Shown: positions 49,969 to 58,784, numbered from the stretch's first letter. The stretch is DNA of 64,000 nt from Cytobacillus oceanisediminis 2691 (GCF_007678455.1 NZ_VEEP01000002.1:531197-595196), one strand, 5' to 3'. The notes: a model not told the origin generated them from the letters alone. Made by a program: numbers and translations.

Positions 49969-50103
49969 TTATCCTAAACAACCTGCAGCTGCTTGTGCAG
50001 ACAGCCAAGTTCCACCGACTGCAGTTCCAATTATCCAGCCTGTAAAACACCGGAACGTTTCTTCTAGGTTTTCCTCTTCTAAGAAAATTAAAATGCAATT
50101 TTT
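49969..50103 (-). pseudogene. Bacteriocin-like peptide frame without a proper start
   Basis: The minus-strand frame ends with EENLEETFRCFTGWIIGTAV and then GGTWLSAQAAAGCLG before a TAA. An acidic leader-like part, then a Gly/Ala/Trp-rich hydrophobic part with two cysteines, resembles ribosomally made bacteriocin precursors. No ATG, GTG or TTG with a ribosome site precedes it in frame (only ATT codons), so the start seems lost. No modification or export gene is adjacent. It lies just downstream of the 50131-51081 gene on the same strand. Confidence 0.35.
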
Positions 50104-50130
50104 TTATGAATTTATATTTGCAGATAGATT

Positions 50131-51081
50131 TTACTTTTTGTCTTTAAGTTCTCTAAATTTTTCGTCTAAATATCCAATGAGTTTAGGACTGAATTCTAAG
50201 TTAAAACTTTCTATGGTTCTGTTAACGCTGAAAACTTCCATCCCTTCTAGAACTCTATCAATAAAGTCATTAAATTCATCTGTATTCCTTCTTAATACTT
50301 TTAAAGGATTAAAGCTATATTTAAGCTCTACTTCATATTCAAGCTCCAAAACTTTTTGAGGATTAATATTTTCAAATGTTAATAATAATTTTGAATATTT
50401 TCCGTTTTTTCGAGCTCTTTTAAAAATCATCCTAAAGTTGACATAACCGTATTTAGAAGTAATTCGAATATTATTTGTGGTAGAAGGTACAATTTTAAAC
50501 CCTTTGGGTAATGTTAATTCTACAGATTTAATACCATTTTTAAAAATTTCCCCACCAAGAATATCATCAGTATCTATGTACTTGTATTTGACCAATATTT
50601 CTTTTAATCTCTCTCTACTAACCTTTTCTTCATATCCTATAGAATGTTTGATAAAGTGAGAAAGAATAATTTGAACTATTGCATTTTCACTAAATATTTT
50701 CATTTCATCTGAGGGTCGGACTTCACCCTTGTGGTCTTCTATAATTTTTTCTTGATTTTTATTACTAAGAGCATTATAATGCATTCTTACATTAACACTT
50801 GTCGGACTATACGGAACATCTATAAATCTTTTATTTTCTATATCATAAGTAATTATCATGCTAATCGAATAAATTTGTTGATCATCGTACTTGAACATAA
50901 TCCGTATAACTATCCAAATTATTATTATTATATTTAAAGTTACAATTGAGATAAAAAGAACTTTATGATTAGCATAAAACTCAGAAAATAATATATTACC
51001 TAATATTCCTATCTCCAATCCAAGTATCAGAACAGAAAATAAGAAAAGCCATAACTCTTTTCTCTTTGAATTTATATTCAC
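50131..51081 (-). CDS. Membrane-anchored unknown protein
   Basis: The protein has 316 residues from a GTG at 51081 with GGAGGGG upstream. Two N-terminal membrane helices (about 10-30 and 41-62) are followed by a soluble domain of about 250 residues. That domain is predicted to alternate strands and helices: YSISMIITYDIENKRFIDVP, LPKGFKIVPSTTNNIRITS, VLELEYEVELKYSFNPLKVL. No catalytic residues or known family are recognised. The I/N/K-rich composition resembles the accessory genes at 23-39 kb rather than its neighbours, which may mean recent acquisition. Confidence 0.6.
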   Translation of the reverse strand: MNINSKRKELWLFLFSVLILGLEIGILGNILFSEFYANHKVLFISIVTLNIIIIIWIVIRIMFKYDDQQIYSISMIITYDIENKRFIDVPYSPTSVNVRMHYNALSNKNQEKIIEDHKGEVRPSDEMKIFSENAIVQIILSHFIKHSIGYEEKVSRERLKEILVKYKYIDTDDILGGEIFKNGIKSVELTLPKGFKIVPSTTNNIRITSKYGYVNFRMIFKRARKNGKYSKLLLTFENINPQKVLELEYEVELKYSFNPLKVLRRNTDEFNDFIDRVLEGMEVFSVNRTIESFNLEFSPKLIGYLDEKFRELKDKK

Positions 51082-51300
51082 AGAACCCCTCCATCGGTAA
51101 TACTTTAAGTTAATCCCTCAATTCCTCCTATATTCCATTATGATTAATCATCTAGAAAACCCTCAGCTTGAATATAATAAATGCTTCTCTCCCCTTAATC
51201 ACAAAACTACTTTACCTAATTATAACAAAAAGGCCGGACATTTACTCTGGAATTACACAACAGATTGTGCAGCTCTATCAGAACGAAAAGCCTAGCGGCA

Positions 51301-51370
51301 GCATAGGGACGTACCTTTTGTTTCCAAAAACAATTACGAAAAAAGGAGCAAAAGGTCACCGTCCCCTTGC
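51301..51370. repeat. Dispersed inverted repeat, full copy
   Basis: GCATAGGGACGTACCTTTTG (then TTTCC) is mirrored by GGAGCAAAAGGTCACCGTCC and CCTTGC. The imperfect hairpin sits in the gap between the 50131-51081 gene and the end of the DUF4003 gene. Confidence 0.6.
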
Positions 51371-51561
51371 TTCACACAATTATAGAAATCTTCAATTTTC
51401 AAAGAGTTTTTCTAGAGTTAATACCGCATCATTTTTTTACGATTTAGACATTGCACCATTCAATGAAGTGAAACCACTAAATTTCTATTATTCTCCGTTA
51501 AAACCTGAGAATAAAGTTCAACATTATTTCTCATGTCCACCCCCGTGCTTCCACTATACCT

Positions 51562-52545
51562 TTACTCTCCTCCATTTGAAGAAGCTGCGACTGCTGCCCC
51601 CGAAATAGCTGCAATCGATGCTGCTTGCTGAGCTTGGATCAATGTTTCAATTGTGGTGGAAAGATTGGTCTGCAGCAAGGATGAATGGTCAATTTTGTCG
51701 CTGATGACGAAATTGACGGCCATCATAAAATTGATGTCTTTCTTCCACTTAAGTAGCTTCTCATCGTTCAGTTGCTCCCATATTGCTTTTATCTCCAAAA
51801 GATTATCGTTCCCTTTTTCAATTAAGGTGAGCAGTGCAATCTGCGAGTAGAACATGGATTTGGGTTTGATTCCTTCTTTTTTCATTCTGTCATAGATTTC
51901 AGTGGACAGAGCAACCATGTCATCTGCCTGACTATTTTCATTCAGAGATAGTATATGGCTCATGCTTTGCAGGTCATTTCCTTTCCGGAAACCGTTTTGC
52001 GAAAGCTTGCTGTACAAGTCTTCAATATGGAAAATCAACTCATCCGTCTGGCGGTCGTTTAGAGCCAGCATGACAGCAAGCGGATAATCGCTGTGACCAG
52101 TCAGGAACAAATGCTCTTCCCTCATTTTCTTGTAGACCACTCTTGCCCGTTTAGAGAGAGACTTAAGGTCTTCAGCATTTGCTGTGACCAGCAGCATGGC
52201 GGCAATGTAGGTGAAATTATTTTTGCTGAATCCGGCTGAAACCAATGAATTGTATGCAGCAATAAAGGCAGGGTAATGATCTTTGGGACTGTCAAACTTT
52301 GTGTCGAGCATGGCAGCAAAGGTAAAACGAGACTCAGAGCGCAAAGGCGAAAACAACCCCGATTCTCTTTTTATATAATCTGCAAGCTCCGTAAATCGAT
52401 CAATATCAAAGGACCGGTTGTTGGAAATATACAATGAAGCAACCATCATCAAAACCGATTGATCATTAACCTTCCAGCGGTATCTTTCTCTAAGCTGGGA
52501 ATAAATTTGGATATAATCCTGAATACTCCTGTTTGCTTTTTCCAT
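51562..52545 (-). CDS. DUF4003-family protein
   Basis: The protein has 327 residues from the ATG at 52545, 5 nt from GGAGG. It is all-helical: YIQIYSQLRERYRWKVNDQS, VLMMVASLYISNNRSFDID and repeated FxYIAAMLLV-like stretches, as in DUF4003 proteins of bacilli. It ends in a small-residue tail (AAISGAAVAASSNGGE). These proteins occur near GNAT or resistance-type genes in several bacilli, but no reaction is known. It is monocistronic. Confidence 0.75.
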   Translation of the reverse strand: MEKANRSIQDYIQIYSQLRERYRWKVNDQSVLMMVASLYISNNRSFDIDRFTELADYIKRESGLFSPLRSESRFTFAAMLDTKFDSPKDHYPAFIAAYNSLVSAGFSKNNFTYIAAMLLVTANAEDLKSLSKRARVVYKKMREEHLFLTGHSDYPLAVMLALNDRQTDELIFHIEDLYSKLSQNGFRKGNDLQSMSHILSLNENSQADDMVALSTEIYDRMKKEGIKPKSMFYSQIALLTLIEKGNDNLLEIKAIWEQLNDEKLLKWKKDINFMMAVNFVISDKIDHSSLLQTNLSTTIETLIQAQQAASIAAISGAAVAASSNGGE

Positions 52546-52806
52546 AAAAACCTCCATTGATCAGTCATACCTTACATACGATTCAAAATGGAAAAAGTTT
52601 TCTATTTTTATAGCTGAGGGACGGCATTTTACAGAATCCAACTTATAATCACCCTACAAGACAGAAAAGAAACTGGGTAAAAAACACTATACTATAAGTT
52701 CTTCTATAGGATTTCGGTAATCCTAAACTTCCTAAAAATAACAAATATCGTCTAATTCTATGATAAAATATATTGGAAAATATTAACTCATGGGGAGAGT
52801 TGGACA

Positions 52807-53745
52807 ATGTACAATGCAGGCATACTAGGAATCGGAGCAAACATTCCGGAAACAGTCATAACAAATGAAGTAATTGCCAAACGCTTTGGTATTACGGAAG
52901 AAGAGATTTACAGGAAAACAGGCATTTTGGAAAGACGCTATGAATCTACCGATGCTTCGCTTACGGACATGTGTGAAATTGCAGGCATACGGGCTATCAA
53001 AGATGCCGGACTTGATCCAATGGACATCGACATGGTCATTATTGGAACGAACACTCATGACACCCATATCACGGCTGCATTGGTGCAAGACAGAATTGGA
53101 GCTGTACAATGCGCAGGCCTGGACCTGCACTCTGGATGTTCCAGTTTTATTACGGCTTTGGCAACAGGGGCCCAGTTTGTCCAGACCGGATTATACAAAA
53201 ACGTGCTGGTCATTGCCGTGGATAAATGCTCTTCCCTCTTGAATCCCATGGACAAGAAGACTGCGCTGCTGTTTTCTGACGGTGCTGCGGCTGTCGTTGT
53301 AGGCCAAGTTGGAGAAAACAAAGGGATCCTGGGAATCAATATGCAGATGGACGGAAGCGGAGGAAAATACCTTCACCTTGATGAAAACAAGAATATCAAA
53401 ATGGACGGAAGGGCTGTTTTCGAATTCGCTGTCAACAAGTTCCCGGAGGCAGTTCATAAAGTATTGGAAGTTTCGGGGCTGAATCTGGCGGATGTCGATT
53501 TCATCGTTCCGCACCAATCAAACCTGCGTATTATCGAAAAAGGAATCGAGACTCTTGGATATCCAGTGGAAAAAGTCCATACCAAAACCATCCAATATTA
53601 CGGGAATTCATCTGCACCAACAGTAGCAATCGGCCTTTACGAGGAAGTGAAGCAAGGGAAAATCAAGGATGGAGATTTAGTTGTTCTAGTCGGGTATGGC
53701 GCAGGCCTCGGCTGGGGAGCCATCACACTTCGCTGGGGGAAGTGA
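52807..53745 (+). CDS. 3-oxoacyl-ACP synthase III (FabH-like)
   Basis: The protein has 312 residues of the thiolase fold. The nucleophile is C111 in LDLHSGCSSFITALATG. The other catalytic residues are His in VPHQSN (about 237) and Asn in YYGNSSAPT (about 269). GVGYGAG-like closing sequence (VLVGYGAGLGWGAI) is present. FabH proteins start fatty-acid synthesis by condensing acyl-CoA with malonyl-ACP; variants make secondary metabolites or beta-lactones. It is not beside other fab genes, so it is probably a second FabH-type enzyme rather than the housekeeping one. Confidence 0.9.
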   Translation: MYNAGILGIGANIPETVITNEVIAKRFGITEEEIYRKTGILERRYESTDASLTDMCEIAGIRAIKDAGLDPMDIDMVIIGTNTHDTHITAALVQDRIGAVQCAGLDLHSGCSSFITALATGAQFVQTGLYKNVLVIAVDKCSSLLNPMDKKTALLFSDGAAAVVVGQVGENKGILGINMQMDGSGGKYLHLDENKNIKMDGRAVFEFAVNKFPEAVHKVLEVSGLNLADVDFIVPHQSNLRIIEKGIETLGYPVEKVHTKTIQYYGNSSAPTVAIGLYEEVKQGKIKDGDLVVLVGYGAGLGWGAITLRWGK

Positions 53746-53803
53746 TTGCTTAAACTAAAGTCTTCGGATGACAGGGACTGGGGAGTCAGCGGGCATTCGC
53801 TGA

Positions 53804-53827
53804 TTTTAATCAAACGTTTGATTAAAA
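53804..53827. promoter_or_regulatory. 24-bp perfect palindrome, likely TetR-type operator
   Basis: The core AATCAAACGTTTGATT extends to a 24-bp perfect palindrome with TTTT before and AAAA after. It lies 59 nt past the FabH-like gene and about 157 nt before the FMN oxidase-like gene. The symmetry and length are typical of a TetR/AcrR operator. No such regulator gene lies next to it. Confidence 0.55.
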
Positions 53828-53983
53828 GAAGTATAAAGCTAAACAGAGACAGTACCCCTGTCCCAGAGATGATTCAGTTAACAGTTAAAACCTCCATGAA
53901 TAGCCAATTGACCCTGGAAGTGATTCATTAAAATTAAATAAATGGTAGTATTGTTACAAATACCCAATTTAAAAGGTGACCAC

Positions 53984-54625
53984 ATGATATCAAACTATAA
54001 AGATATAATCTCAACACAGGAAGAATTTGAAGAGTTTCGTTCTTCGATCGGAAATCCAAGCCTGAGGGCAGCAAATAAAGTGATTTCTATTATTGACGAT
54101 CATTGTAAGAACTTCATTTCAAAGTCTCCCTTTTTATCTATGTCCACTTCTAACGCCGACGGCCATTGTGATGTTTCACCACGCGGAGATTTTCCCGGGT
54201 TTGTGGCAGTTCTTGATGAAAAGCATCTTTTTATCCCCGAACGTCCTGGAAATCGCAGACTGGATTCAGCTCATAACATTATTACCAATCCTCATATCGG
54301 GCTGCTCTTTCTCATACCTGGACTGGGTGAAACGTTAAGAATCAATGGGAAAGCCTATATCTCCCGTGATTCTGACCTTCTCGAAAAAACAGCCGTCAAC
54401 GGAAAGACTCCTTTGTTTGGTATTTTAGTAGAAGTCGAAGAATGTTACGCTCATTGTGCTAAAGCATTTATAAGATCAAACTTATGGCAGCCGGAATCAT
54501 GGTTACAGACAGATGCCCTTCCATCTGTCCCAAACATGCTAGTTGCGCACTCAAAGCTGCCAAACACAACCGCTGAACAAGTTGCAAAGGAATTAAATGA
54601 AGGATATACAACCAGGCTTTATTGA
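53984..54625 (+). CDS. Pyridoxamine 5'-phosphate oxidase-like FMN protein
   Basis: The protein has 213 residues; the start is the ATG at 53984, with AAAAGGTGA 4-5 nt upstream, not the frame start at 53942. The split-barrel signature is FLSMSTSNADGHCDVSPRGD, followed by FVAVLDEKHLFIPERPGNRR and GLLFLIPGLGETLRINGKAY, as in the MSMEG_1061-type PPOX family that binds FMN or F420. The probable role is reduction or oxidation of a small aromatic compound. A hairpin terminator follows. A palindromic operator lies upstream. Confidence 0.82.
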   Translation: MISNYKDIISTQEEFEEFRSSIGNPSLRAANKVISIIDDHCKNFISKSPFLSMSTSNADGHCDVSPRGDFPGFVAVLDEKHLFIPERPGNRRLDSAHNIITNPHIGLLFLIPGLGETLRINGKAYISRDSDLLEKTAVNGKTPLFGILVEVEECYAHCAKAFIRSNLWQPESWLQTDALPSVPNMLVAHSKLPNTTAEQVAKELNEGYTTRLY

Positions 54626-54692
54626 TCATAGAGACTAGTAGACGTCTCACTCAAAACCGAAATAGTTATGAAAACCCCTGAGCTAACAGATT

Positions 54693-54727
54693 AAAGAGGA
54701 TAGCATAATGTCTATCCTCCTTCTTCA
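54693..54727 (+). terminator. Terminator of the PPOX-like gene
   Basis: An eight-base-pair stem GAGGATAG / CTATCCTC with loop CATAATGT is followed by CTTCTTC, about 70 nt past the stop. Confidence 0.65.
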
Positions 54728-54959
54728 GCACAATTCATTTCATTTCCTTATTACCATCATCATTTTCCAGGGGCGAATTGGAAAAGGAAGATTCACTTTA
54801 CCAGAGCGCATGGCAACTCCCTGTTTTCTCCAGTTCTTGAGACGCCCTGTCCCCTTCTTGTACATATTTCTATGACCGTCTGGCTCTGTTGTTCCCTCCA
54901 TAACATCTACTCATATCCAATTTGTGGTATCCTGAAAACAGTGCAAAGGGGGAGTTACG
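54728..54959. other. Intergenic region before the amidohydrolase
   Basis: No gene is seen. A single dispersed-repeat arm (GAGACGCCCTGTCCCC) is at about 54839-54854. The end carries AAAGGGGGAG (54945-54954), the ribosome site of the next gene. Confidence 0.5.
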
Positions 54960-56081
54960 ATTAAAAGAATCACTTTAATAATAAGTCTATTACTATTTCT
55001 TTTCGCTTTATTTTTCCTCTTCGATCATTCCGTGAGAATTGTTCCAGTTACCGAATTTACTAGTGACCCTAATCTCCATCTTGAAATAACAAAAATGCGC
55101 GAACAAAAAGAGGCTGGCCGAAATTTGATTGATGTATATAAAGAGCTTCCTTTGATTGATGTACATAGTCACGACGTCCATTTAGTTGATCGCAATGAGA
55201 AAAGAATACAGGATTACGGTTCATATATGAATGTTTGGGAAACTTATGGAATTGACCAAACCGTATTATTCGGTGATATATCGGAACCATCTGCTGTCCA
55301 ATCTGATCGTTTAACCTGGAAGTATTATAAAAAATACACCGATTATATCGTTCCTTCTTTTGCGGGAATCCCTCTAAAAAAAGATGAAAACGGGGTTGAA
55401 CTTGTAAAGGAAAAATTAGAGCAGGGTTACTTGAACATAGGGGAAATTATGGCCTCTTCTACTTATTCGCCATTTGCAAATGTAAAATGGAAGGCTAAAC
55501 ACCCCTACGATGGTGCATTGCCGGAAATTTATCATCTTGCTGGAGAATATAAAGTACCTATTTTACTGCATATCGATCCTCCAAATGGTGTACCCATCAA
55601 TTCCCTTAAAACAGCGTTAAAGAACCACCCAAAAACAATCTTTATCTTCGCACACGGGAATGTATATAATTCTCCTGGAAATTTAGATTCACTTTTAAAA
55701 CAATATGATAATCTTTATATTGATTTTTACGCAGGGTTTTCACGTTATCATAAAGGCAGCGAACAAGACCTAGAAGATTTTGTACCTTTGATTGAAAAAT
55801 ACCCCGATCGCTTCTTATTGGGCTCAGATTCCGGGTACGATATTGGATTAGAAAATTCTTATCTAGCGATGTATGAATTAATTGATCTGTTATCTCCAGA
55901 AACAGCGGCAATGGTTGCATCAGAAAACTATAGAAGATTAATAGAAGAACAGCCTCCAACAGATTATCAGATTAAAGAAATTAAAGATCTAACAAAGGAT
56001 CTGAACATTAAAGATAAAAGTTATTTTCTAAATAAGCGGCAAGCAAATGAACTCATTTTTTCCTTAGAAAAGAACAAGTAG
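54960..56081 (+). CDS. Membrane-anchored amidohydrolase (TIM-barrel), ATT start
   Basis: The protein has 373 residues. No ATG, GTG or TTG lies upstream of a GTG at 55032 in frame, and that codon has no ribosome site. An ATT at 54960 has a perfect GGGGGAG 5 nt upstream and adds KRITLIISLLLFLFALFFLF, a membrane anchor, so this start is chosen. The rest is a metal-dependent hydrolase barrel: DVHSHDVHL (H-x2-H type), PILLHIDPPNG, TIFIFAHGNVYNSPG and FLLGSDSGYDI, with the usual H and D metal ligands. The fold matches amidohydrolase-2. Substrate unknown. Confidence 0.78.
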   Translation: MKRITLIISLLLFLFALFFLFDHSVRIVPVTEFTSDPNLHLEITKMREQKEAGRNLIDVYKELPLIDVHSHDVHLVDRNEKRIQDYGSYMNVWETYGIDQTVLFGDISEPSAVQSDRLTWKYYKKYTDYIVPSFAGIPLKKDENGVELVKEKLEQGYLNIGEIMASSTYSPFANVKWKAKHPYDGALPEIYHLAGEYKVPILLHIDPPNGVPINSLKTALKNHPKTIFIFAHGNVYNSPGNLDSLLKQYDNLYIDFYAGFSRYHKGSEQDLEDFVPLIEKYPDRFLLGSDSGYDIGLENSYLAMYELIDLLSPETAAMVASENYRRLIEEQPPTDYQIKEIKDLTKDLNIKDKSYFLNKRQANELIFSLEKNK

Positions 56082-56161
56082 CAACAATGCGACACTGGGA
56101 CGGAAATATTCAAAAAAAACTAATTAATTTTGGCCGTGTCCATAATGTGCAAGACGAAAAA

Positions 56162-56190
56162 AGAAGCAAGGGGCACGTCCCCTCGCTTCT
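56162..56190. terminator. Repeat-type hairpin between convergent genes
   Basis: AGAAGCAAGGGG pairs with CCCCTCGCTTCT (one mismatch) around CACGT. It belongs to the dispersed-repeat family; a second, weaker arm is at 56090-56106. It can terminate both the amidohydrolase and the thioredoxin-like genes. Confidence 0.6.
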
Positions 56191-56215
56191 CGGATAGTAA
56201 TCCTGTTCTTTTACC

Positions 56216-56773
56216 CTACTTCAAAATAGCTAAAATCGTATCCTTAAAACTATCATAAACATCTGACCAAAGAGCTGATTCCTCTGTATACCTTTTTCTT
56301 AAAGAACCAAAGGCTCCTTTTTGTTTCTCCGCAAAGGAGGAATCATCTTTTGGCGGCAGTGCCGCACGAACTTCATCAACGATTTGCTGAGCTTTGGGTG
56401 CACGAGGTCCCCACTTTCCAAGCAATTGTCCTTGATTATCAAAGATTAAAATCATTGGAATTGCCCGTCCGCCGTTTGTTAAGTGACGATCAATCAAATC
56501 TGTATCTGCATCCCGCAATGCGACGCGTACTTCAATATCTGCCCCTTCTGCTAATTTGCGGATAACGGGATTGATCATCATGGCATCTCCACACCAATCC
56601 TCGGTAATCGTCAGGAAATGCAGTTGATGTTTTTTTAACTCTTCAGCGAATCCAGCTGCTGGGAGTTGAAATTGTTCATAAACAGCAAAGCTTTCCTCTT
56701 TTAACATGCTCATTTCATCCATATAAGTTTGAATCGATTTTCCCTCTTCAAAATACTGTTGTTCCGTTTTCAT
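56216..56773 (-). CDS. Thioredoxin-family protein with single active-site cysteine
   Basis: The protein has 185 residues, with AGGAGG before the ATG. The thioredoxin fold is at about 40-145: HFLTITEDWCGDAMMINPVI contains W60-C61-G-D-A, so the usual second cysteine of CxxC is replaced. AIPMILIFDNQGQLLG holds the cis-proline (P in AIPM). The C-terminus is helical. Single-Cys members of this group act in mycothiol/bacillithiol-linked or general thiol exchange; here the partner is unknown. A decayed GyrI-like fragment lies immediately upstream of it (56812-56859). Confidence 0.82.
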   Translation of the reverse strand: MKTEQQYFEEGKSIQTYMDEMSMLKEESFAVYEQFQLPAAGFAEELKKHQLHFLTITEDWCGDAMMINPVIRKLAEGADIEVRVALRDADTDLIDRHLTNGGRAIPMILIFDNQGQLLGKWGPRAPKAQQIVDEVRAALPPKDDSSFAEKQKGAFGSLRKRYTEESALWSDVYDSFKDTILAILK

Positions 56774-56811
56774 TTAAATTCCTCCTAAGTTAAATCCGCC
56801 GGGAAGGGACT

Positions 56812-56859
56812 GCAGGTATCGTCACGGGAATCCTTGCTTTTCAACTTGATCCAGATAAT
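56812..56859 (-). pseudogene. Fragment of a GyrI-like gene
   Basis: About 48 bases match 57757-57803 inside the GyrI-like gene with roughly 85 percent identity and one indel. The pattern GGTATCGTCACGGGAATCC versus GGCATCGTGACGGCAATCC is recognisable. The indel shifts the frame, so it cannot be functional. A second gene copy probably existed here and decayed. Confidence 0.55.
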
Positions 56860-56886
56860 AGGTAAATTCTTCTTTTGTCGAAATTT

Positions 56887-57324
56887 TTATAACGTTTTTC
56901 TAAATGAATAACACCATTTATCGTAATCTAGTTTCTCTTCATAAAAACGATGAGCTTTATCTCGCTGAATTCCTGATTCTAATGCCACATATTCAGCTCC
57001 ATTTTCTTTTGCCCAGTTATGTATGTAACTTAATAATTTCTCTCCAAAGCCAGAAGATCGGTGAGCATTATCAGTCACCAGATCATAGATAAATACATGA
57101 CGTTTATTATAGAAGTTAACCCTCCAGCTTAAACCAGCAAGGGATACAATCCGATTATCTTTATATAAAGCATATAAAGTATATCCATCTTCCCTCATTT
57201 CCTCTAGTAACTCTAAGTATGTCTTTTGTGTCAAATCAGTACGTAACTGATTCATAATTGGAAAGGCTTCTAACCATTGTTCTTTATTGGTTAATTCCTG
57301 TATTGTCTCTGCCGTAGAATTCAT
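56887..57324 (-). CDS. GNAT N-acetyltransferase
   Basis: The protein has 145 residues. The GNAT core is visible: RIVSLAGLSWRVNFYNKRHV and FIYDLVTDNAHRSSGFGEKL (the acetyl-CoA loop RSSGFG), then YIHNWAKENGAEYVALESG and AHRFYEEKLDYDKWCYSF. GGGGTG precedes the ATG. The acceptor is unknown. It lies in a small-gene cluster on the minus strand with a thioredoxin-like protein, a GyrI-like protein and a nitroreductase. Confidence 0.85.
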   Translation of the reverse strand: MNSTAETIQELTNKEQWLEAFPIMNQLRTDLTQKTYLELLEEMREDGYTLYALYKDNRIVSLAGLSWRVNFYNKRHVFIYDLVTDNAHRSSGFGEKLLSYIHNWAKENGAEYVALESGIQRDKAHRFYEEKLDYDKWCYSFRKTL

Positions 57325-57446
57325 ATTTACACCCCTTTAAAAGTTAAACTCATGTAACCTTCCTGGATTAACGCCGCCCGAAGTAGGAAATACAGCCCTC
57401 AAGGATCGGCGAATTGCGATTCGCTAAACTTTCCGTTCGTACACAG

Positions 57447-57475
57447 TAAAAATGTCACCATTGTTTGGTGACACT
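57447..57475 (-). terminator. Terminator of the GyrI-like gene
   Basis: An eight-base-pair stem TGTCACCA / TGGTGACA with loop TTGTT is followed on the minus strand by TTTTTACTG, 8 nt past the stop. Confidence 0.75.
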
Positions 57476-57480
57476 ATGTT

Positions 57481-57963
57481 CTAAAACGTCTTTTTTTCAA
57501 CTGGTACAAATAAATCCACTCGGCATTTCCCTTCAGGATCCTCGGATGGGTTATTCATATTAAATTCCAGATTCTCTCTCTGAAAATCGGCTGCGTACTC
57601 GCTATGTGGCAGCCATTCGCCAAACATATATTGATAGGCGGAATGTAGTTTTTCAGGTTTTTCATAAAAGGAATAAAGTGCGTATTGCCCGCCATCCAAC
57701 TTCCTGAATTCCATATCTTCATGGTTGTCCTTATTAAAACCGTCTGGTAATGTAACGCAGGCATCGTGACGGCAATCCTTGCTTTCCACTTGATCCGGAT
57801 TATCTAAAGATATGCCGATGAATGACTGCTGAGGAGGGTAAAGTCCATTGCTGGCTGCCCAATGGATCAGCTTTCCCCAGTGTTCCTGGGGTTCAAAATA
57901 ACTCCCCGTTCGTCTGATATAGGCTATTTGCATTTCAGGTAAGTTCTTGATTAGGATATTCAT
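57481..57963 (-). CDS. GyrI-like / AraC effector-binding-domain protein
   Basis: The protein has 160 residues from the ATG at 57963 (AAAAGGGGC upstream). It matches the stand-alone small-molecule-binding (SRPBCC/GyrI-like) domain: IKNLPEMQIAYIRRTGSYFE, AASNGLYPPQQSFIGISLDN, QYALYSFYEKPEKLHSAYQY and PEGKCRVDLFVPVEKK. Such domains bind drugs or bind gyrase; here no DNA-binding domain is attached. It is in a run of minus-strand genes but has its own terminator. Confidence 0.85.
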   Translation of the reverse strand: MNILIKNLPEMQIAYIRRTGSYFEPQEHWGKLIHWAASNGLYPPQQSFIGISLDNPDQVESKDCRHDACVTLPDGFNKDNHEDMEFRKLDGGQYALYSFYEKPEKLHSAYQYMFGEWLPHSEYAADFQRENLEFNMNNPSEDPEGKCRVDLFVPVEKKTF

Positions 57964-58004
57964 TTTTTCTGCCCCTTTTTGAAAAGATTTGGCATACCGC
58001 ATCC

Positions 58005-58784
58005 TTATTCATTATTCATAAAGTTTTGTCTCTCCAGGTAGTTGAGCACAGTTTGTGAAAATTCCTGATGCGATTGCTTCGTATACTTGGCGATCGTATA
58101 AATCTGAGCCAGGTTTTTTAATCCCAATTGCTCTGTCATTTCTTTAAGTTTTGGGACGGCCATGTAACGGTTCCAGCCTTTTTCATTACGATCTTGATAA
58201 ATTTCCTGAATATCATCATCCGTATAATCGTGATACTGATCGTGGTGAACAAGTCCCTGCAATGGCAACCTGTCACGCGGGGCAGGATTTTCTGCTGGAT
58301 ACCCTAATGAATAGCCGACAACGGGTACGACATTCGGCGGTAAGTTCAGCAATTCACCAATTTGATCACAATTCGCAAGCGTTGAGCCCATATAGCAAAT
58401 TCCCAGTCCCTCATTTTCCGCTGCTAAAGCGCAGTTCTGTGCGGCAAGGGCTGCATCAATCGATCCAATCATAAAGCTCATGTAATTATCAAAATGTACA
58501 GGTGCGTCGTTAAGTGCAAGCCATTTTCTCATTCTATTAAAATCAGCACAAAAGGTTAAAAGGATTGGCGCATCGACCACCATCGATTGCTCCATATGTG
58601 CATGGTATAGCTTTTTCTTAAGTTCCTTGTCTTTCGTGACGACGATTGAGTATGTTTGCATATTGCCGCTTGACGAGGCACGGATACCCGCCTCTAAAAT
58701 CCGCTCTAGCAGCTCTTGACTGACTTCCAGATCTTCATATTCTCGAATCGACCGGTGCCCATGGATTACCTCATTCAACTCCAA
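58005..58784 (-). CDS. NADPH-dependent flavin nitroreductase (NfsA/FRP-like)
   Basis: The protein has 259 residues from a TTG at 58784 (AAAGGAG upstream). MELNEVIHGHRSIREYEDL, the FMN-binding RASSSGNMQTYSIVVTKDKE, and NCALAAENEGLGICYMGS then PVVGYSLGYPAENPAPRDRL are all typical of the NfsA/NfrA (oxygen-insensitive nitroreductase) family. These enzymes use FMN and NADPH to reduce nitroaromatics, quinones or flavin. The active dimer is expected in the cytosol. Confidence 0.88.
   Translation of the reverse strand: MELNEVIHGHRSIREYEDLEVSQELLERILEAGIRASSSGNMQTYSIVVTKDKELKKKLYHAHMEQSMVVDAPILLTFCADFNRMRKWLALNDAPVHFDNYMSFMIGSIDAALAAQNCALAAENEGLGICYMGSTLANCDQIGELLNLPPNVVPVVGYSLGYPAENPAPRDRLPLQGLVHHDQYHDYTDDDIQEIYQDRNEKGWNRYMAVPKLKEMTEQLGLKNLAQIYTIAKYTKQSHQEFSQTVLNYLERQNFMNNE

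Noticed and set aside
51168-51608. A 146-residue plus-strand protein
   Set aside because: Its middle is the translated dispersed repeat (51301-51370), its 3' end overlaps the DUF4003 gene, and no ribosome site is present.
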